This document shows positions 9,729-18,938 of a stretch of 64,000 nucleotides of DNA, in pieces. How positions within the stretch are numbered: position 1 is the stretch's first letter; every line of letters begins with the position of its first letter. The notes under the pieces were generated by a model that was given only the letters and a program-made list of their open reading frames with translations, did not search any database and was not told the DNA's origin. The stretch covers positions 176,081-240,080 of the forward strand of contig JBEKUJ010000004.1 of assembly GCA_049515135.1 (NCBI GenBank), in the 5' to 3' direction. The translations under genes and the position numbers were made by a program. The DNA is from Fen-1364 sp049515135 (GTDB lineage Bacteria; Spirochaetota; Spirochaetia; SZUA-6; Fen-1364).

Positions 9729-9734
9729 TATAAT
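9729..9734 (+). promoter_or_regulatory. Candidate -10 element (TATAAT)
   Basis: A perfect TATAAT lies 16 bases before the GTG start of the propeller lipoprotein. No good -35 hexamer sits 16-18 bases upstream; TTGACG at 9716-9721 is only 7 bases away. If used, the leader would be about 10 bases. Confidence 0.35.
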
Positions 9735-9750
9735 GAACTAATCCTGCTCA

Positions 9751-11034
9751 GTGAAGAAAAAACTACGCCCCATCTTGATTGGCCTGCTACTCGTTGCGGT
9801 AGTTCTCGGATGCACTCAGCCGGGTGGTTCCGCCGCCACCTACACCGTGACATATAACGCCAACGCCGCCACTAGCGGAAGCGTCCCGACGGACCCCAAA
9901 ACGTATCACCAGGGGGATACCGTCACGGTCCTCGGTAATACGGGAAACCTCGTAACATCGGGCTACGTCTTCGCGTGCTGGAACACGGCGGCCAATGACA
10001 GCGGCACCACCTACACTCAGGGCTAGACGTTCACCATGGGCACATCAAACGTGACCCTGTACGCGCTGTGGGTTATTTCCTACCTCTACGTGGCAAACAG
10101 CGGCAGCACCGGTTCAAACGGCATATCCGCCTACACCATCGGCTCTGGCGGTTCACTCACCGCTATCAGTGGCACCTCCACTACCGGAACAAACCCGTGG
10201 GGGGTCGCGATCAACCCCAACGGCAACTACCTCTACGTGACAAACTGGGGCAGCAATAGCGTCTCGGCCTTCACCACCGGCTCTGGCGGTTCACTCACCG
10301 CCATCACCTCCGGCACCTTCACCACCGGATCAGGCCCGGAGGGGATCGCGATCAGCCCCAACGGCAACTACCTCTACGTGGCAAATGATGGCAGCAATAG
10401 CGTATCCGCCTACTTCGGCTCTTCACTCACCGCTATCAGCGGCACCTTCACCACCGGAGGAAACCCGCACGAGATCGCGATCAGCCCCAACGGCAACTAC
10501 CTCTACGTGACAAATGATGGCAGCGGCATATCCGCCTACACCATCGGCTCTGGCGGTTCACTCACCGGCAGCGGCACCTTCACCGCCGGGTCATACCCGC
10601 ACGGGATCGCGATCAGCCCCAACGGCAACTACCTCTACGTGGTAAACCAGGGCAGCAACACCGTCTCGGCCTTCACCATCGGCTCTGGCGGTTCACTCAC
10701 CGGCAGCGGCACCTTCACCACCGGGTCATACCCGCAAGGGATCGCGATCAGCCCCAACGGCAACTACCTCTACGTGACAAACCAGGTCAGCAACACCGTC
10801 TCGGCCTTCACCATCGACTCTGGCGGGGCCCTCACCCCCATCTCCGGCACCTTCACCACCGGCTCAGGCCCGTACGGGATCGCGATCAGCCCCAACGGCA
10901 ACTACCTCTACGTGACAAACCAGGTCAGCAACACCGTCTCGGCCTTCACCATCGGCTCTGGCGGGGCCCTCACCCCCATCTCCGGCACCTTCACCACCGG
11001 CTCAGGCCCGGAAGGGATCGCGATCATGCCGTAA
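9751..11034 (+). pseudogene. Seven-bladed beta-propeller lipoprotein with an in-frame TAG
   Basis: Two open segments share one frame: 9751-10026 (GTG start, lipoprotein signal peptide ending LVAVVLGC, then a Listeria-Bacteroides/InlB-type repeat) and 10036-11034 (propeller). They are separated only by a TAG at 10024-10026. The repeat motif spans the stop: TYTQG, stop, TFTMGTSNVTLYALW. The normal sequence would therefore continue. The second part holds seven YLYV(A/T/V)N blade motifs with AISPNGN turns, and ends EGIAIMP, which would close the first blade. ATG at 10036 would lack a signal peptide. Nonsense mutation, readthrough, phase-type variation or a read error could all explain it. Confidence 0.75.
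10074..11030 (+). repeat. Tandem coding repeats of the beta-propeller (about 130-140 bp units)
   Basis: Near-identical DNA units recur about every 129-139 bases, each containing ATCGCGATCAGCCCCAACGG followed by the codons for NYLYV. Six units plus a split seventh are visible. DNA-level identity between the last three units is especially high, which suggests recent duplication or gene conversion and makes unit-number change by slippage or recombination likely. Confidence 0.85.
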
Positions 11035-11164
11035 AGGGAAAGGAACCCAACTATCCTTGTGATACTGAGGCCGTTGCGCGCCGGAGACCTGGCTCCCAGG
11101 CCTGGGCATGATCGAGCAAGGCGCGATAGCGGCCATGGACCGGGCACTCCTGGTGCTAGCTTAG

Positions 11165-12304
11165 CTATTCGCCGGGCCTGGAGATCGCCACAGCGGCCAC
11201 GGAGGGGACCCACATCGCGCCGCTGACGATGAACGGCGACCCCGAGATTGCGGAAAGAGCCCCTGTTGTCTGGTCAATGGTAAAACCATAGATGGCGCCC
11301 GGGGCGCTGTTGCTTCCGGCGTAGAGGTACTTGCCCGTCGGGTCAATTGCCAGCGATACCGGAATGGCTGTGGCGCCCACGAAGAACGGAGAGCCCGACA
11401 CGCCTGTAAGCGCCCCCGTTGCCGAGTTGATGGTGAAGGCAGACACCGTGCCTCCCCCAGCCGCGGCGTTAGCGGCATAGAGAAACCTGCCGCGCGGATC
11501 CACAGTGACGAAATCTGGGCTCGTTCCCGTGGCGGTTGTCGATCCAATCGGCGTCAGCGCGCCCGTCATCGCGTTGATAGTGAATCCGGAAACCGTGTTG
11601 TCTGTGCTGTTCGCAGCATAGAGGAAGTTGGCGACTGGGTCGGCTGCAACGGAAGAGGGATTGTTTCCCGCAGAGGCCGTGCCCAGCAAAGTAAGAAGGC
11701 CGTTGCTCGAGTTGATAGACAACATAGGCACATTGGGCGCGGCGGACGTGTTCGCTAAGTAGGCGAATGCTCCGGTAGAGTCGACAGCTACGGACGAGAG
11801 ATTCGTTCCTGCGGAAGTTGAGCCTACCAAAGCCAGACTCCCTGCAAACTGGTCTATCGTGAAAGCGGTTACAAAGCCATTACTGTTTGTCACGAAAACG
11901 AATCTGCCGCTCGGGTCGACAGCCACAGCATCAGGGATCGATTCTCCTGTGCTGAAGGAAGTTCCAAGCACGCTCGTCGGCGCCCCTGTGATTGAGTTCA
12001 TGTAGAAGGCCCATACACCGGTAGACACGTCCACCACGTAAGCGAACTTGCCGTTGGGAGAGGCTGCGACGGCAGCGGGATTCGTTCCTGAAGGAACAGG
12101 TGAACCGGATACCTGCGTCAACGCGCCAGTCGTCTCATTAATGGAGAAGCTGGCCAGGAAGCCGGAAGTGATGTTGGTGCATGCGGCCAACAGCAGATAT
12201 TGAGTTATTGTCGATGGAGCGGGCGCGTTGTTCGGGCACGATAGTACACCAAGGTACACAGCTGCTATCAATGCGGCCCTCATTGAAAATCGCTTGACTT
12301 TCAC
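11165..12304 (-). CDS. Lactonase-like seven-bladed beta-propeller lipoprotein
   Basis: Exported lipoprotein of 379 residues. N-terminal KVKRFS is followed by a hydrophobic stretch and a lipobox-like LGVLSC. The rest is YVTN/lactonase-type propeller with repeats such as TGALTQVSGSPV, VAVDPSGRFVFVTN and FTINSATGALTGVSGSPF. The family is related to 6-phosphogluconolactonase, but as a lipoprotein a binding or scaffold role is more likely. GTG at 12304 is chosen because it overlaps the preceding stop (GTGA) and gives a proper signal peptide; a longer reading to 12358 intrudes on that gene. It is the last gene of a five-gene operon and has a fold like the propeller gene facing it. Confidence 0.75.
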   Translation of the reverse strand: MKVKRFSMRAALIAAVYLGVLSCPNNAPAPSTITQYLLLAACTNITSGFLASFSINETTGALTQVSGSPVPSGTNPAAVAASPNGKFAYVVDVSTGVWAFYMNSITGAPTSVLGTSFSTGESIPDAVAVDPSGRFVFVTNSNGFVTAFTIDQFAGSLALVGSTSAGTNLSSVAVDSTGAFAYLANTSAAPNVPMLSINSSNGLLTLLGTASAGNNPSSVAADPVANFLYAANSTDNTVSGFTINAMTGALTPIGSTTATGTSPDFVTVDPRGRFLYAANAAAGGGTVSAFTINSATGALTGVSGSPFFVGATAIPVSLAIDPTGKYLYAGSNSAPGAIYGFTIDQTTGALSAISGSPFIVSGAMWVPSVAAVAISRPGE

Positions 12305-13386
12305 TTGCCAAGCCCTCGCATCGCTGAGCTGGGTAGAGCATACACGTTGAATACCCACTGGTTGTGCTGCACGCTCACAGGAAGGGAGAAGAAAACATAG
12401 GGAGCTGTTCCCACGTATGCTTCGTAGCAGAACTGAAGACCGTTCAAAGGCACTGAGAGCACTTCAGTCCCTGTGCCATTTGGATCGTAGAGCCTCAAAG
12501 TGCCCCCCTCAGTGGAAAGAAGATCGCCCGTGCTCAGGACAGCGTCGATCCGATGAAGAACGCCTGACATGACGTAGGCAGCGCCGGTACTGGACCATTG
12601 GAGACACGTCCATTGTCCCCCTGAATAGAAGCTGGCATAGCTTGCGCCGGTGGCGACGCTGAAATAGTAGAGCGATCGCAAGGGTGGCGACGGAATAGCA
12701 ACCGAGGCAGGAGCAGGTACCACGCTATAATTGAATGTGGTGGTGCTCCCATTCATCTGTGAGCTGCCCGTGCTGAAGCCTGTTGAGGATGCCCCGAGGA
12801 AAGCAAAAGTGTCGTAAGTCGGAGGCGGGGCCGGCAGGATACTGCCGCCAATAAGTACATTGCCAGTGAATACGGTGGATAGCAGCGACGGTGGAGGAGG
12901 CAACTGCACAGGAGTCAACGATCCGCTGGGGAGGGTAGCCACAAACTGCTGAAACGAGCTCGTCGTCGTCGATATCGTTGTCGCAGGGTCCCATCTGAAC
13001 ACCACGATGCTCGCCTGATTGTTGATCGTATTCGTCACGTCATATTCATAGAGCGGATAGTTCGGATTGGCCCCAGCAAGCGAAAACTGCTGGTTGCTGC
13101 CGGGGTTGTTTCCAGAGCCGCTTGCGAACAAGAGACTCTCGTTAGTACCTGCATCGTAGACTATGAACCCCGATTGGACGCTCACGCCCCCGATCGAGGA
13201 AGCAGTGGTTTTCACGGGAAGAAACCGAATATTGCTCAACCCAGACCCGAGGCTGAATGGCCCGACGGTTCCGACCATGGTCATGTGGTTGGTCAAAGAA
13301 GCCACCTTGTCCAGGTCTGCGAGATACACGGGAGCGCACCCAGCCACAGCAAGGCATGCCAGTAAGCCAAGGACGCGCCACTTCAT
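12301..13386 (-). CDS. Lipoprotein of unknown function
   Basis: I do not recognise the family. A signal peptide MKWRVLGLLACLAVAGC ends in a good lipobox (AVAGC). The 361-residue mature part is rich in S, T, G and aromatic residues, with no clear repeats, and looks all-beta. The ATG at 13386 overlaps the upstream stop (ATGA) and is preferred to ATG 13395. It overlaps the next gene by GTGA. Operon position suggests a surface or periplasmic complex with its neighbours. Confidence 0.65.
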   Translation of the reverse strand: MKWRVLGLLACLAVAGCAPVYLADLDKVASLTNHMTMVGTVGPFSLGSGLSNIRFLPVKTTASSIGGVSVQSGFIVYDAGTNESLLFASGSGNNPGSNQQFSLAGANPNYPLYEYDVTNTINNQASIVVFRWDPATTISTTTSSFQQFVATLPSGSLTPVQLPPPPSLLSTVFTGNVLIGGSILPAPPPTYDTFAFLGASSTGFSTGSSQMNGSTTTFNYSVVPAPASVAIPSPPLRSLYYFSVATGASYASFYSGGQWTCLQWSSTGAAYVMSGVLHRIDAVLSTGDLLSTEGGTLRLYDPNGTGTEVLSVPLNGLQFCYEAYVGTAPYVFFSLPVSVQHNQWVFNVYALPSSAMRGLGK

Positions 13387-14645
13387 AGAGCCCACCTCAG
13401 GCCGAAACGAACTTCGAACAGCTCAAGGGCCAAAAGGGGAGGAAAGGTGATGTAGGGAAAGGTGCCATTATGCGTCCCGAAAGACGCCGCGAAGAGGTCC
13501 GGCAGGGGCGTGTAGTATGCCGTTGGCCCAAGCTCGAAAAAGGAACGCAGCTTCCCGACGAACGGGAACTCACCGCCCGCAACCGCCTGAACGCCGAACG
13601 GAAGGAGTCTGTCGGCGACAAGTGTGCCGCCGGGAGGAAAAGACGCCCGAAGCAAGGGACCGACGCCGAAGTACCACCGCGTATCACTGTCCTCAGGGCT
13701 CACGTACATCCCTAGAAGAAAGGTGAACTGCGTGAGGGGAAGGCTGGTAAGGACCTGGTCCTGGTTGATGGAGATCCCAGCCCGGAAGCTGGTGAACCCG
13801 ACCCTTACAAAGAACGGCAGCGACGGGATTGAGAAGTTGGCGGACAGACCCGGAAAGAGGCCGTCCAGGAAAGCTGCATCCAGCCGGAGCCGTGGCGAGC
13901 GCTCCTGCCGCAAGGATAGCTCGGTCTGGCCGTCCAGGTAGATGTTTCTGCTGATCGGGATGTAGCCGGATGCAGTGGCCCGCAGCGAGTACGGAGCAGG
14001 CGAAGGCAGCTGGAGCGTTGCTATTCCGTCGCGCCCCACCGAGATGGGCTTGGGCGAAAGTCCGGTTATCGTTGTGCCCGGCACTGCACGGAGCGTGAAG
14101 GTGACGGCTGCGGGTGGGCCCCGTGAATACGCGTGGGAAATGAGCGGCGGGTACTTTTTCACGACCAGAGGCACCACGTCGTCCCAGCGCTCCCGATAGA
14201 CATCCAGCATGGAGAATCCTTCATGCCGGGACGCAGTGTAATTCAGGGTCTGGATATTGTACAAAAGATCGTAGGAAACGACGTTGAGCGACGGCCCCCC
14301 CCTCCGTCCGCCAACCTTGAGGACCAGCCAGCAGTCCGCCCCTGCGTCCCGGGCAACCTTGTTCCGGTCCGTCACGGACCCGGGAAAGGACTTCAGGGAG
14401 TAATCGATGGGTGTCGGAGCATCGTCAGCATCGCTTAAAGCAGTCAGGAAAGACCGCTTGAGGATGATCATTTCGTTGTCGGAGTACCCAGAGAACAGAC
14501 CCCCCTTCTCCATGACGAACAGGAGCCTCCGCGGGGCCTTTTCAGGCGCGGCCGGCGCGGCTGGAGCGGCCTGGTCCTGGGCGGGCAGGGCGGCTGCCGC
14601 GGAAATGAGGAGCGCAGGAATCAGGAATGCCAGTGGTCCTTTCAT
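13383..14645 (-). CDS. Exported PEGA-like / beta-barrel protein
   Basis: 420 residues beginning MKGPLAFLIPALLISAAAALPAQD, a typical cleavable signal peptide. Residues about 35-160 form a mixed domain (LLFVMEKGGLF, ADCWLVLKVGGRR) like the TolB-type N-terminal domains of such proteins. A PEGA-like segment follows (VTFTLRAVPGTTITG, then YSLRATASGYIPISRNIYL), and then alternating aromatic strands to the C-terminus (LLALELFEVRFGLRWAL) that resemble an outer-membrane barrel. The start follows the stop of the upstream gene by 5 bases; longer readings overlap it. Specific function is unknown. Confidence 0.65.
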   Translation of the reverse strand: MKGPLAFLIPALLISAAAALPAQDQAAPAAPAAPEKAPRRLLFVMEKGGLFSGYSDNEMIILKRSFLTALSDADDAPTPIDYSLKSFPGSVTDRNKVARDAGADCWLVLKVGGRRGGPSLNVVSYDLLYNIQTLNYTASRHEGFSMLDVYRERWDDVVPLVVKKYPPLISHAYSRGPPAAVTFTLRAVPGTTITGLSPKPISVGRDGIATLQLPSPAPYSLRATASGYIPISRNIYLDGQTELSLRQERSPRLRLDAAFLDGLFPGLSANFSIPSLPFFVRVGFTSFRAGISINQDQVLTSLPLTQFTFLLGMYVSPEDSDTRWYFGVGPLLRASFPPGGTLVADRLLPFGVQAVAGGEFPFVGKLRSFFELGPTAYYTPLPDLFAASFGTHNGTFPYITFPPLLALELFEVRFGLRWAL

Positions 14646-14650
14646 CGCCC

Positions 14651-15613
14651 CTACCACCATTGCCCGTACTTTTTCAGCACGCGAGTGTTCGTGTCGAATC
14701 CGTAGAACGAGCCGCCGGATATCCTGTAGGCGAAGCACGAATTCGAGGAGGCGGACGCATCATAATAACTGTTCTGCGTGGATCCCGTGGATGGATCAAT
14801 GCGCACGAAGCTGCTGGAGCCGCTGTCGTAGGCGAAGATGCTTCCCTGAGCGTAACCGAGGCTGTTGGTGTAGAGGTTGTCGCGGTAAAGCGGCGATGAG
14901 TCCAGGACATTGGTTGCAACTGCAAAGTTGCTTTTTGCTGTCGAGAAGAAATAGCATCTGGCCGTATTGTTGTTGGCCTGGGGGCCCACAACGAACGTGA
15001 CGTTTCCCGGCGCCTTTCCATCATCCAGGATCGCGTAAATCTGCAGGTTGGAGAGACTCGTCGAGAGCGTTGTGATGTGAGACGAGATGAATGTCCACGC
15101 GGTCGTAAAGGAGGCATAGTTCAGCGTGTTGGAGGAGTTGATGCCGAAAGCGGTGACCTGAACGTTCGCCAACGTGTCGACGAAGCCGTCGACGCCTCCT
15201 CCATTAGGCGAATTGAGATTGGCAGCGTTTGTCGTGCCTACGATCTTCAGATTGGCGGGATTCAACAGCAAAGATCCCAGGACGATATTCCCGCTTGCAT
15301 CGACCATCATGGCGTCGCCGGCGAGGCCGCTCGTAAACGTGGCTTTTTGATTCAAATCCAGGTCGTAGAAAAACGCCTCACTTCCGGACTGCGGATTTCC
15401 AACAACGACGACGTACCCGTACCCCTGCGATTCCACAACCCTGACATGGAAGGACCCGCCGCTGTCGGATGGGATCAGGCCGGATAGGTCCGCCTGCGCT
15501 TTTATGAGCGTCGTGGTCGAAGGGAATACCGACCCGAAGACTACCGCAAGGACCTGGCACGAGCCGAGTGACAGCATCGCTGCCAGAACGCAGATTGCGC
15601 GCAGCGTCCTCAT
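14651..15613 (-). CDS. Lipoprotein of unknown function, possible beta-propeller
   Basis: A 320-residue lipoprotein: MRTLRAICVLAAMLSLGSC ends in a clear lipobox. The mature part has repeated short strands with DLDLNQKATF, YYDASASSNSCFAYRISGG and similar, compatible with a beta-propeller, but no blade consensus is firm. The ATG at 15613 overlaps the upstream stop (ATGA); ATG 15619 is a close alternative. Belongs to the same overlapping operon as its neighbours. Confidence 0.6.
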   Translation of the reverse strand: MRTLRAICVLAAMLSLGSCQVLAVVFGSVFPSTTTLIKAQADLSGLIPSDSGGSFHVRVVESQGYGYVVVVGNPQSGSEAFFYDLDLNQKATFTSGLAGDAMMVDASGNIVLGSLLLNPANLKIVGTTNAANLNSPNGGGVDGFVDTLANVQVTAFGINSSNTLNYASFTTAWTFISSHITTLSTSLSNLQIYAILDDGKAPGNVTFVVGPQANNNTARCYFFSTAKSNFAVATNVLDSSPLYRDNLYTNSLGYAQGSIFAYDSGSSSFVRIDPSTGSTQNSYYDASASSNSCFAYRISGGSFYGFDTNTRVLKKYGQWW

Positions 15614-16842
15614 CGCCATGGGATGACGACTCCCAGCGTTATGGGCGGGAAGAACGGCCCCCAGTGGATGGGCGGGCCCGGCAGCCCCAGCAGGTTGTTC
15701 CCGATCCCCAAGGGGATCTTCAGCTCGATCCTGGCGAAGATCGGGAGGCCCCAGGCGCGCCATTCAGACCAGAGGCTGAGCACGTTCAGGTAGACATCGG
15801 TGTAAAGGGGGAGGCTGGTTGAGGGAATCCAGGTCAGTATTGTACCTATGCCTGCCGAGATTCCGAGCCTGAAACCCGATTCGGGAGGCTTGAAAAGGTA
15901 TAACCCTGCCAGGAGCTCCGAATCTGCGTGGATTGGCCAGTTCCCGTTGGCGATGAGCGGTATCTGCGCATAGAGATACTCGGAGAAGTTGACCATGATC
16001 CAATCTGGTTTCGGGTACCAGCGCAGGGTTGCCCCGGCGCCTTCCAGCTGCCCGAAGGTCCAATCCAGCTCCACGGACAGGTTGTTGGCCCTGGGTATGG
16101 GGGTCAGCGCCACCTCGGGAGCCGCTATGACAGTTTGCCGGAGAGTGTGATATCCCTCCTGGCGCTTCTCCACCATGAACTGCGTCCCTGCCTTGAGCCC
16201 GTCCGTCTGAAAGACCAGGGTCCCGTTCTGAATGCGGCCGACGCTCCTCTGGCCTTCCACCACCACCTCCATCCCGTTCTGCGGAGAAGTGAAGGTGATC
16301 TCATCCACGCGGACGTCGTTCTTCAGCGTGATCAGCCGTGGGGCGGAAAGGAACACGACGCTCTGAACAAGATCGGCGATCTCCACGTGAATCGAATTGT
16401 AGAATCCCAGGTTGAAGCGCCACGTATGGAGAAAGCCGGTGATCAGCGTGCCTGCCTTCACGTCCCAGCACTGCAGGGACACGAGCACCTGGTCCTTCTC
16501 CATCCAGTAGAACCCCGAGACGGCCATGTCCGCTCCGGCTTTCTGCCCAAGGAGAAGAGCCTGGGAGGCTTCTGTCACCCGGTCCGGGGCCAGCTTCAGC
16601 CGAGCGGCTTCAGCCAGCCACTGATCGTCCGGCAGTATGTGGAACCCGACTGCTTCGAACTCCGTCCGCACGGCGTCACTCAAGGGTTTCTGGTGCTCCT
16701 GCTGGGCCCCGTTTGGCGAGAGGTTTGCAAGGGGGAAAACGCACACGGAGGCGTCGGTGACCTTGGCGTCGGTGGACCATCCCCGGGGAACGGCAAGGAT
16801 GAGAGGCAAGATGAGAAGAGCGAGTCCTCGTAGATGCCGCAT
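15610..16842 (-). CDS. Exported TolB-like / PEGA-like outer-membrane protein
   Basis: First gene of the operon, 410 residues. A signal peptide (MRHLRGLALLILPLILAVPRG) is followed by a TolB-N-like domain (SVCVFPLANLSPNG, then ALLLGQKAGADMAVSGFYWMEKDQVLVSLQCWDVKAG). A PEGA-like segment comes next (GMEVVVEGQRSVG, KRQEGYHTLRQTV), then a C-terminal half rich in aromatic alternating strands that probably forms a barrel. The architecture parallels the gene at 13383-14645, suggesting an old duplication. A sigma-70-like promoter lies just upstream. Confidence 0.65.
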   Translation of the reverse strand: MRHLRGLALLILPLILAVPRGWSTDAKVTDASVCVFPLANLSPNGAQQEHQKPLSDAVRTEFEAVGFHILPDDQWLAEAARLKLAPDRVTEASQALLLGQKAGADMAVSGFYWMEKDQVLVSLQCWDVKAGTLITGFLHTWRFNLGFYNSIHVEIADLVQSVVFLSAPRLITLKNDVRVDEITFTSPQNGMEVVVEGQRSVGRIQNGTLVFQTDGLKAGTQFMVEKRQEGYHTLRQTVIAAPEVALTPIPRANNLSVELDWTFGQLEGAGATLRWYPKPDWIMVNFSEYLYAQIPLIANGNWPIHADSELLAGLYLFKPPESGFRLGISAGIGTILTWIPSTSLPLYTDVYLNVLSLWSEWRAWGLPIFARIELKIPLGIGNNLLGLPGPPIHWGPFFPPITLGVVIPWR

Positions 16843-16858
16843 AACGCCTGTTCAGCGT

Positions 16859-16887
16859 AGAATATACTACCCTCCGATGTTGGACAA
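16859..16887 (-). promoter_or_regulatory. Sigma-70-like promoter of the envelope operon
   Basis: Read on the minus strand: TTGTCC (16887-16882), 17-base spacer, TATTCT (16864-16859), 16 bases before the ATG at 16842. Position and spacing support it; hexamers match consensus partly. Confidence 0.5.
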
Positions 16888-16950
16888 GGACGCTGCGGCT
16901 GGACGCGCATCACTTGTCGAAACGGCGCGCCGGATCATACATTGGGAAAC

Positions 16951-17481
16951 ATGGCAGACTCCCCGGTTCTCAAGGATGCGCTGAAATTGTTTCACACGTA
17001 CAGAACGCTCGCGGAAAAGGCGATGGCGCAGGTGAGCGAAGATGGGTTCTTTCGTCAGCTGGACGATGAATCAAACAGCATCGCGCTCATTGTAAAACAC
17101 CTTGCGGGGAACATGCGCTCCCGCTGGACCGATTTTCTCACCGGGGACGGGGAGAAGCCGGACCGTGATCGTGACGGGGAGTTCGTGACGGAGGGCGTGG
17201 ACACCCGGGCAAGCCTGGAGGAGCGGTGGCAGGAGGGATGGAAAGTGGCCCTGACCTCGCTTCAAAGCCTGTCAGATGATGACCTGAAGCGGGAAGTGCG
17301 CATCCGCGGGGAGCCCCACACAGTCCTGCAGGCCATCAACCGCAACCTCACCCATCTCGCCTACCACACGGGTCAGATCGCGTTCCTCGCCAAGCATCTT
17401 GCCGGGCAGCGCTGGCAGACCCTCAGCATGCCGCGCAACAGGAGCCGTCTCCCGACAGGGAAAATCCCCCGGACTCGTTGA
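16951..17481 (+). CDS. DinB-like / DUF1572 family protein
   Basis: 176-residue four-helix bundle protein of the DinB/YfiT superfamily. Candidate metal-binding histidines are in IALIVKHLAGNMRSRW (about residue 46) and THLAYHTGQIAFLAKHL (near 135-150), the spacing expected for this fold. Members are metal-dependent thiol transferases or of unknown activity. The ATG before ADSPVLKDAL is preferred to the in-frame TTG nine bases earlier. The end overlaps nothing functional; the prenyltransferase follows. Confidence 0.8.
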   Translation: MADSPVLKDALKLFHTYRTLAEKAMAQVSEDGFFRQLDDESNSIALIVKHLAGNMRSRWTDFLTGDGEKPDRDRDGEFVTEGVDTRASLEERWQEGWKVALTSLQSLSDDDLKREVRIRGEPHTVLQAINRNLTHLAYHTGQIAFLAKHLAGQRWQTLSMPRNRSRLPTGKIPRTR

Positions 17482-17579
17482 AGCAGCGAAACGAAGAGAC
17501 CGGCCGGGAGCACTCGTCGCATCGTGCGTGTCCTCCCGTACGCAGTTTCCCTGGCGAATTTATTCCTTATATTGGAAGC

Positions 17580-18605
17580 ATGAGCATCAATCTTGCAATG
17601 TGGCGCAAGGCGACCTCGACCCTTGTGCGGATGGACAACAAGCAGGAGTGGGACGCGCTGGACGTCGTCTCGAAGTGGCTCATTGCCACGCGCTCAGGGG
17701 TCACCACCGTGACCCTGTACTCCTGTGCAATCGCAGGCCTTCTGGCCCTGCGAAGCGGCAGCTTTCCCTGGCTCACCTGGCTGGTCGTCACAATCGGCCT
17801 GTTCCTGGCGCACGGAGCCAACAACCTTCTCAACGACTATACCGACTACAGCCGCGGCATCGACAAGGACAACTACTTCCGCACCCAGTACGGGGTCCAC
17901 CCGCTGGTGCAGGGCTTCTGGGACAAGAAGACGCAGATGCGCTGGTTTGTGGTGAGCGGCGTCCTTGCCCTGCTGTCTGCGCTCTTTGCCATTTTCTACA
18001 CGCGGTTCGATCCGGTCGTGATAGGCCTGGTAGTCTACGGCTCCCTGATGCTCCTGCTCTACACATACCCCCTGAAATACTTTGCCCTCGGCGAGCTGAC
18101 CATCTTCCTGATCTGGGGGCCCATCATGATCGGCGGGGTGTTCTTCGTGCTGACGCGGCAGTGGAGCTGGGAGGTGGTCCTTGCCGGGATCCCCTTCGGG
18201 CTGAGCACGGCAAGCATCAACATCGGCAAGCACATCGACAAGTCAGGCGAGGACAGGCAGAAAGGCGTGGGCACGCTCCCCGTCCGCATCGGGGAGACCG
18301 CGGCGCGCTACCTGAACATGGCCGCCATCGGCCTGGCATATGCCATCACCCTCTATATGATAGCAATCCCGCGCTTCCTGACTCCGGTGCTGCTCATCGT
18401 ATTCTTCGCCGCCCCGCTGGGATGGAAGGCGCTTGTCCGGCTGTCCGCGCCCAGACCAAAGGAGGCGCCGCCCGGATACCCCATCTGGCCGCGGTGGTTC
18501 TCCACGGTCGCGTTCATGCACAACAGGAGGTTCGGCAACCTGTTCATCCTCGGGGTTGCCCTGGATACTGTCATACGCCTGCTCTTCCCCGCGTTCTGGC
18601 GATAG
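17580..18605 (+). CDS. UbiA-family prenyltransferase
   Basis: Integral membrane prenyltransferase, 341 residues with about eight or nine TM helices. The first Asp-rich motif is NLLNDYTDYSRGID and the second region is IGKHIDKSGEDRQKGVGTLPVRIG, as in MenA/UbiA enzymes that attach an isoprenoid chain to an aromatic acceptor. The substrate cannot be told from sequence; no quinone biosynthesis gene lies nearby. The start at 17580 (MSINLAMWRK) is preferred, because the longer reading starts inside the DinB-like gene and has a proline- and serine-rich non-family N-terminus. Confidence 0.82.
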   Translation: MSINLAMWRKATSTLVRMDNKQEWDALDVVSKWLIATRSGVTTVTLYSCAIAGLLALRSGSFPWLTWLVVTIGLFLAHGANNLLNDYTDYSRGIDKDNYFRTQYGVHPLVQGFWDKKTQMRWFVVSGVLALLSALFAIFYTRFDPVVIGLVVYGSLMLLLYTYPLKYFALGELTIFLIWGPIMIGGVFFVLTRQWSWEVVLAGIPFGLSTASINIGKHIDKSGEDRQKGVGTLPVRIGETAARYLNMAAIGLAYAITLYMIAIPRFLTPVLLIVFFAAPLGWKALVRLSAPRPKEAPPGYPIWPRWFSTVAFMHNRRFGNLFILGVALDTVIRLLFPAFWR

Positions 18606-18664
18606 TCCCAGCGGTTGTACGCATGACGGCCTGCATGCGAAGATCCTTCGCATGATCACCATGG

Positions 18665-18938
18665 TACATTCTGGATATCCCCGGTTTCTACCAGACCGGC
18701 GCGGGCAACAGGCCGACTTCCGCGGGCAGGGCCGAGGTGTGGCCTCCGCGCTCCTGGAGGCGCTGCTTGCCTGGAGCGCATCCCGTGGAATCGAAACGAT
18801 TTTTCTCGGAACCACGGAGAAGTTCCATGCCGCCCACCGCTTCTATGAAAAGAACGGGTTCACGGAGATTCCCCGTTCCTCGCTTTTCCGTCGAGCTTTC
18901 CCGTCATGAAAGTGGACACAAAGTTTTATCGGCGCGCG
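18665..18938 (+). pseudogene. GNAT acetyltransferase relic
   Basis: Pieces of one GNAT lie in three frames. DIPGFYQTGAGN (from about 18674) is in one frame. A stretch GQGRGVASALLEALLAW and TTEKFHAAHRFYEKNGF (about 18720-18860) is in another. The tail VDTKFYRRAL (18909-18938) is in a third. These motifs appear in this order in intact members, but the central core between the first two pieces is missing and at least two frameshifts are needed. The gene is therefore dead. Confidence 0.8.

Noticed and set aside
9716..9734. TTGACG plus TATAAT as a full promoter
   Set aside because: The hexamers are only 7 bases apart, not 16-18.
10074..11030. CRISPR array
   Set aside because: The repeats are long, in frame and code for propeller blades; no short repeat-spacer pattern.
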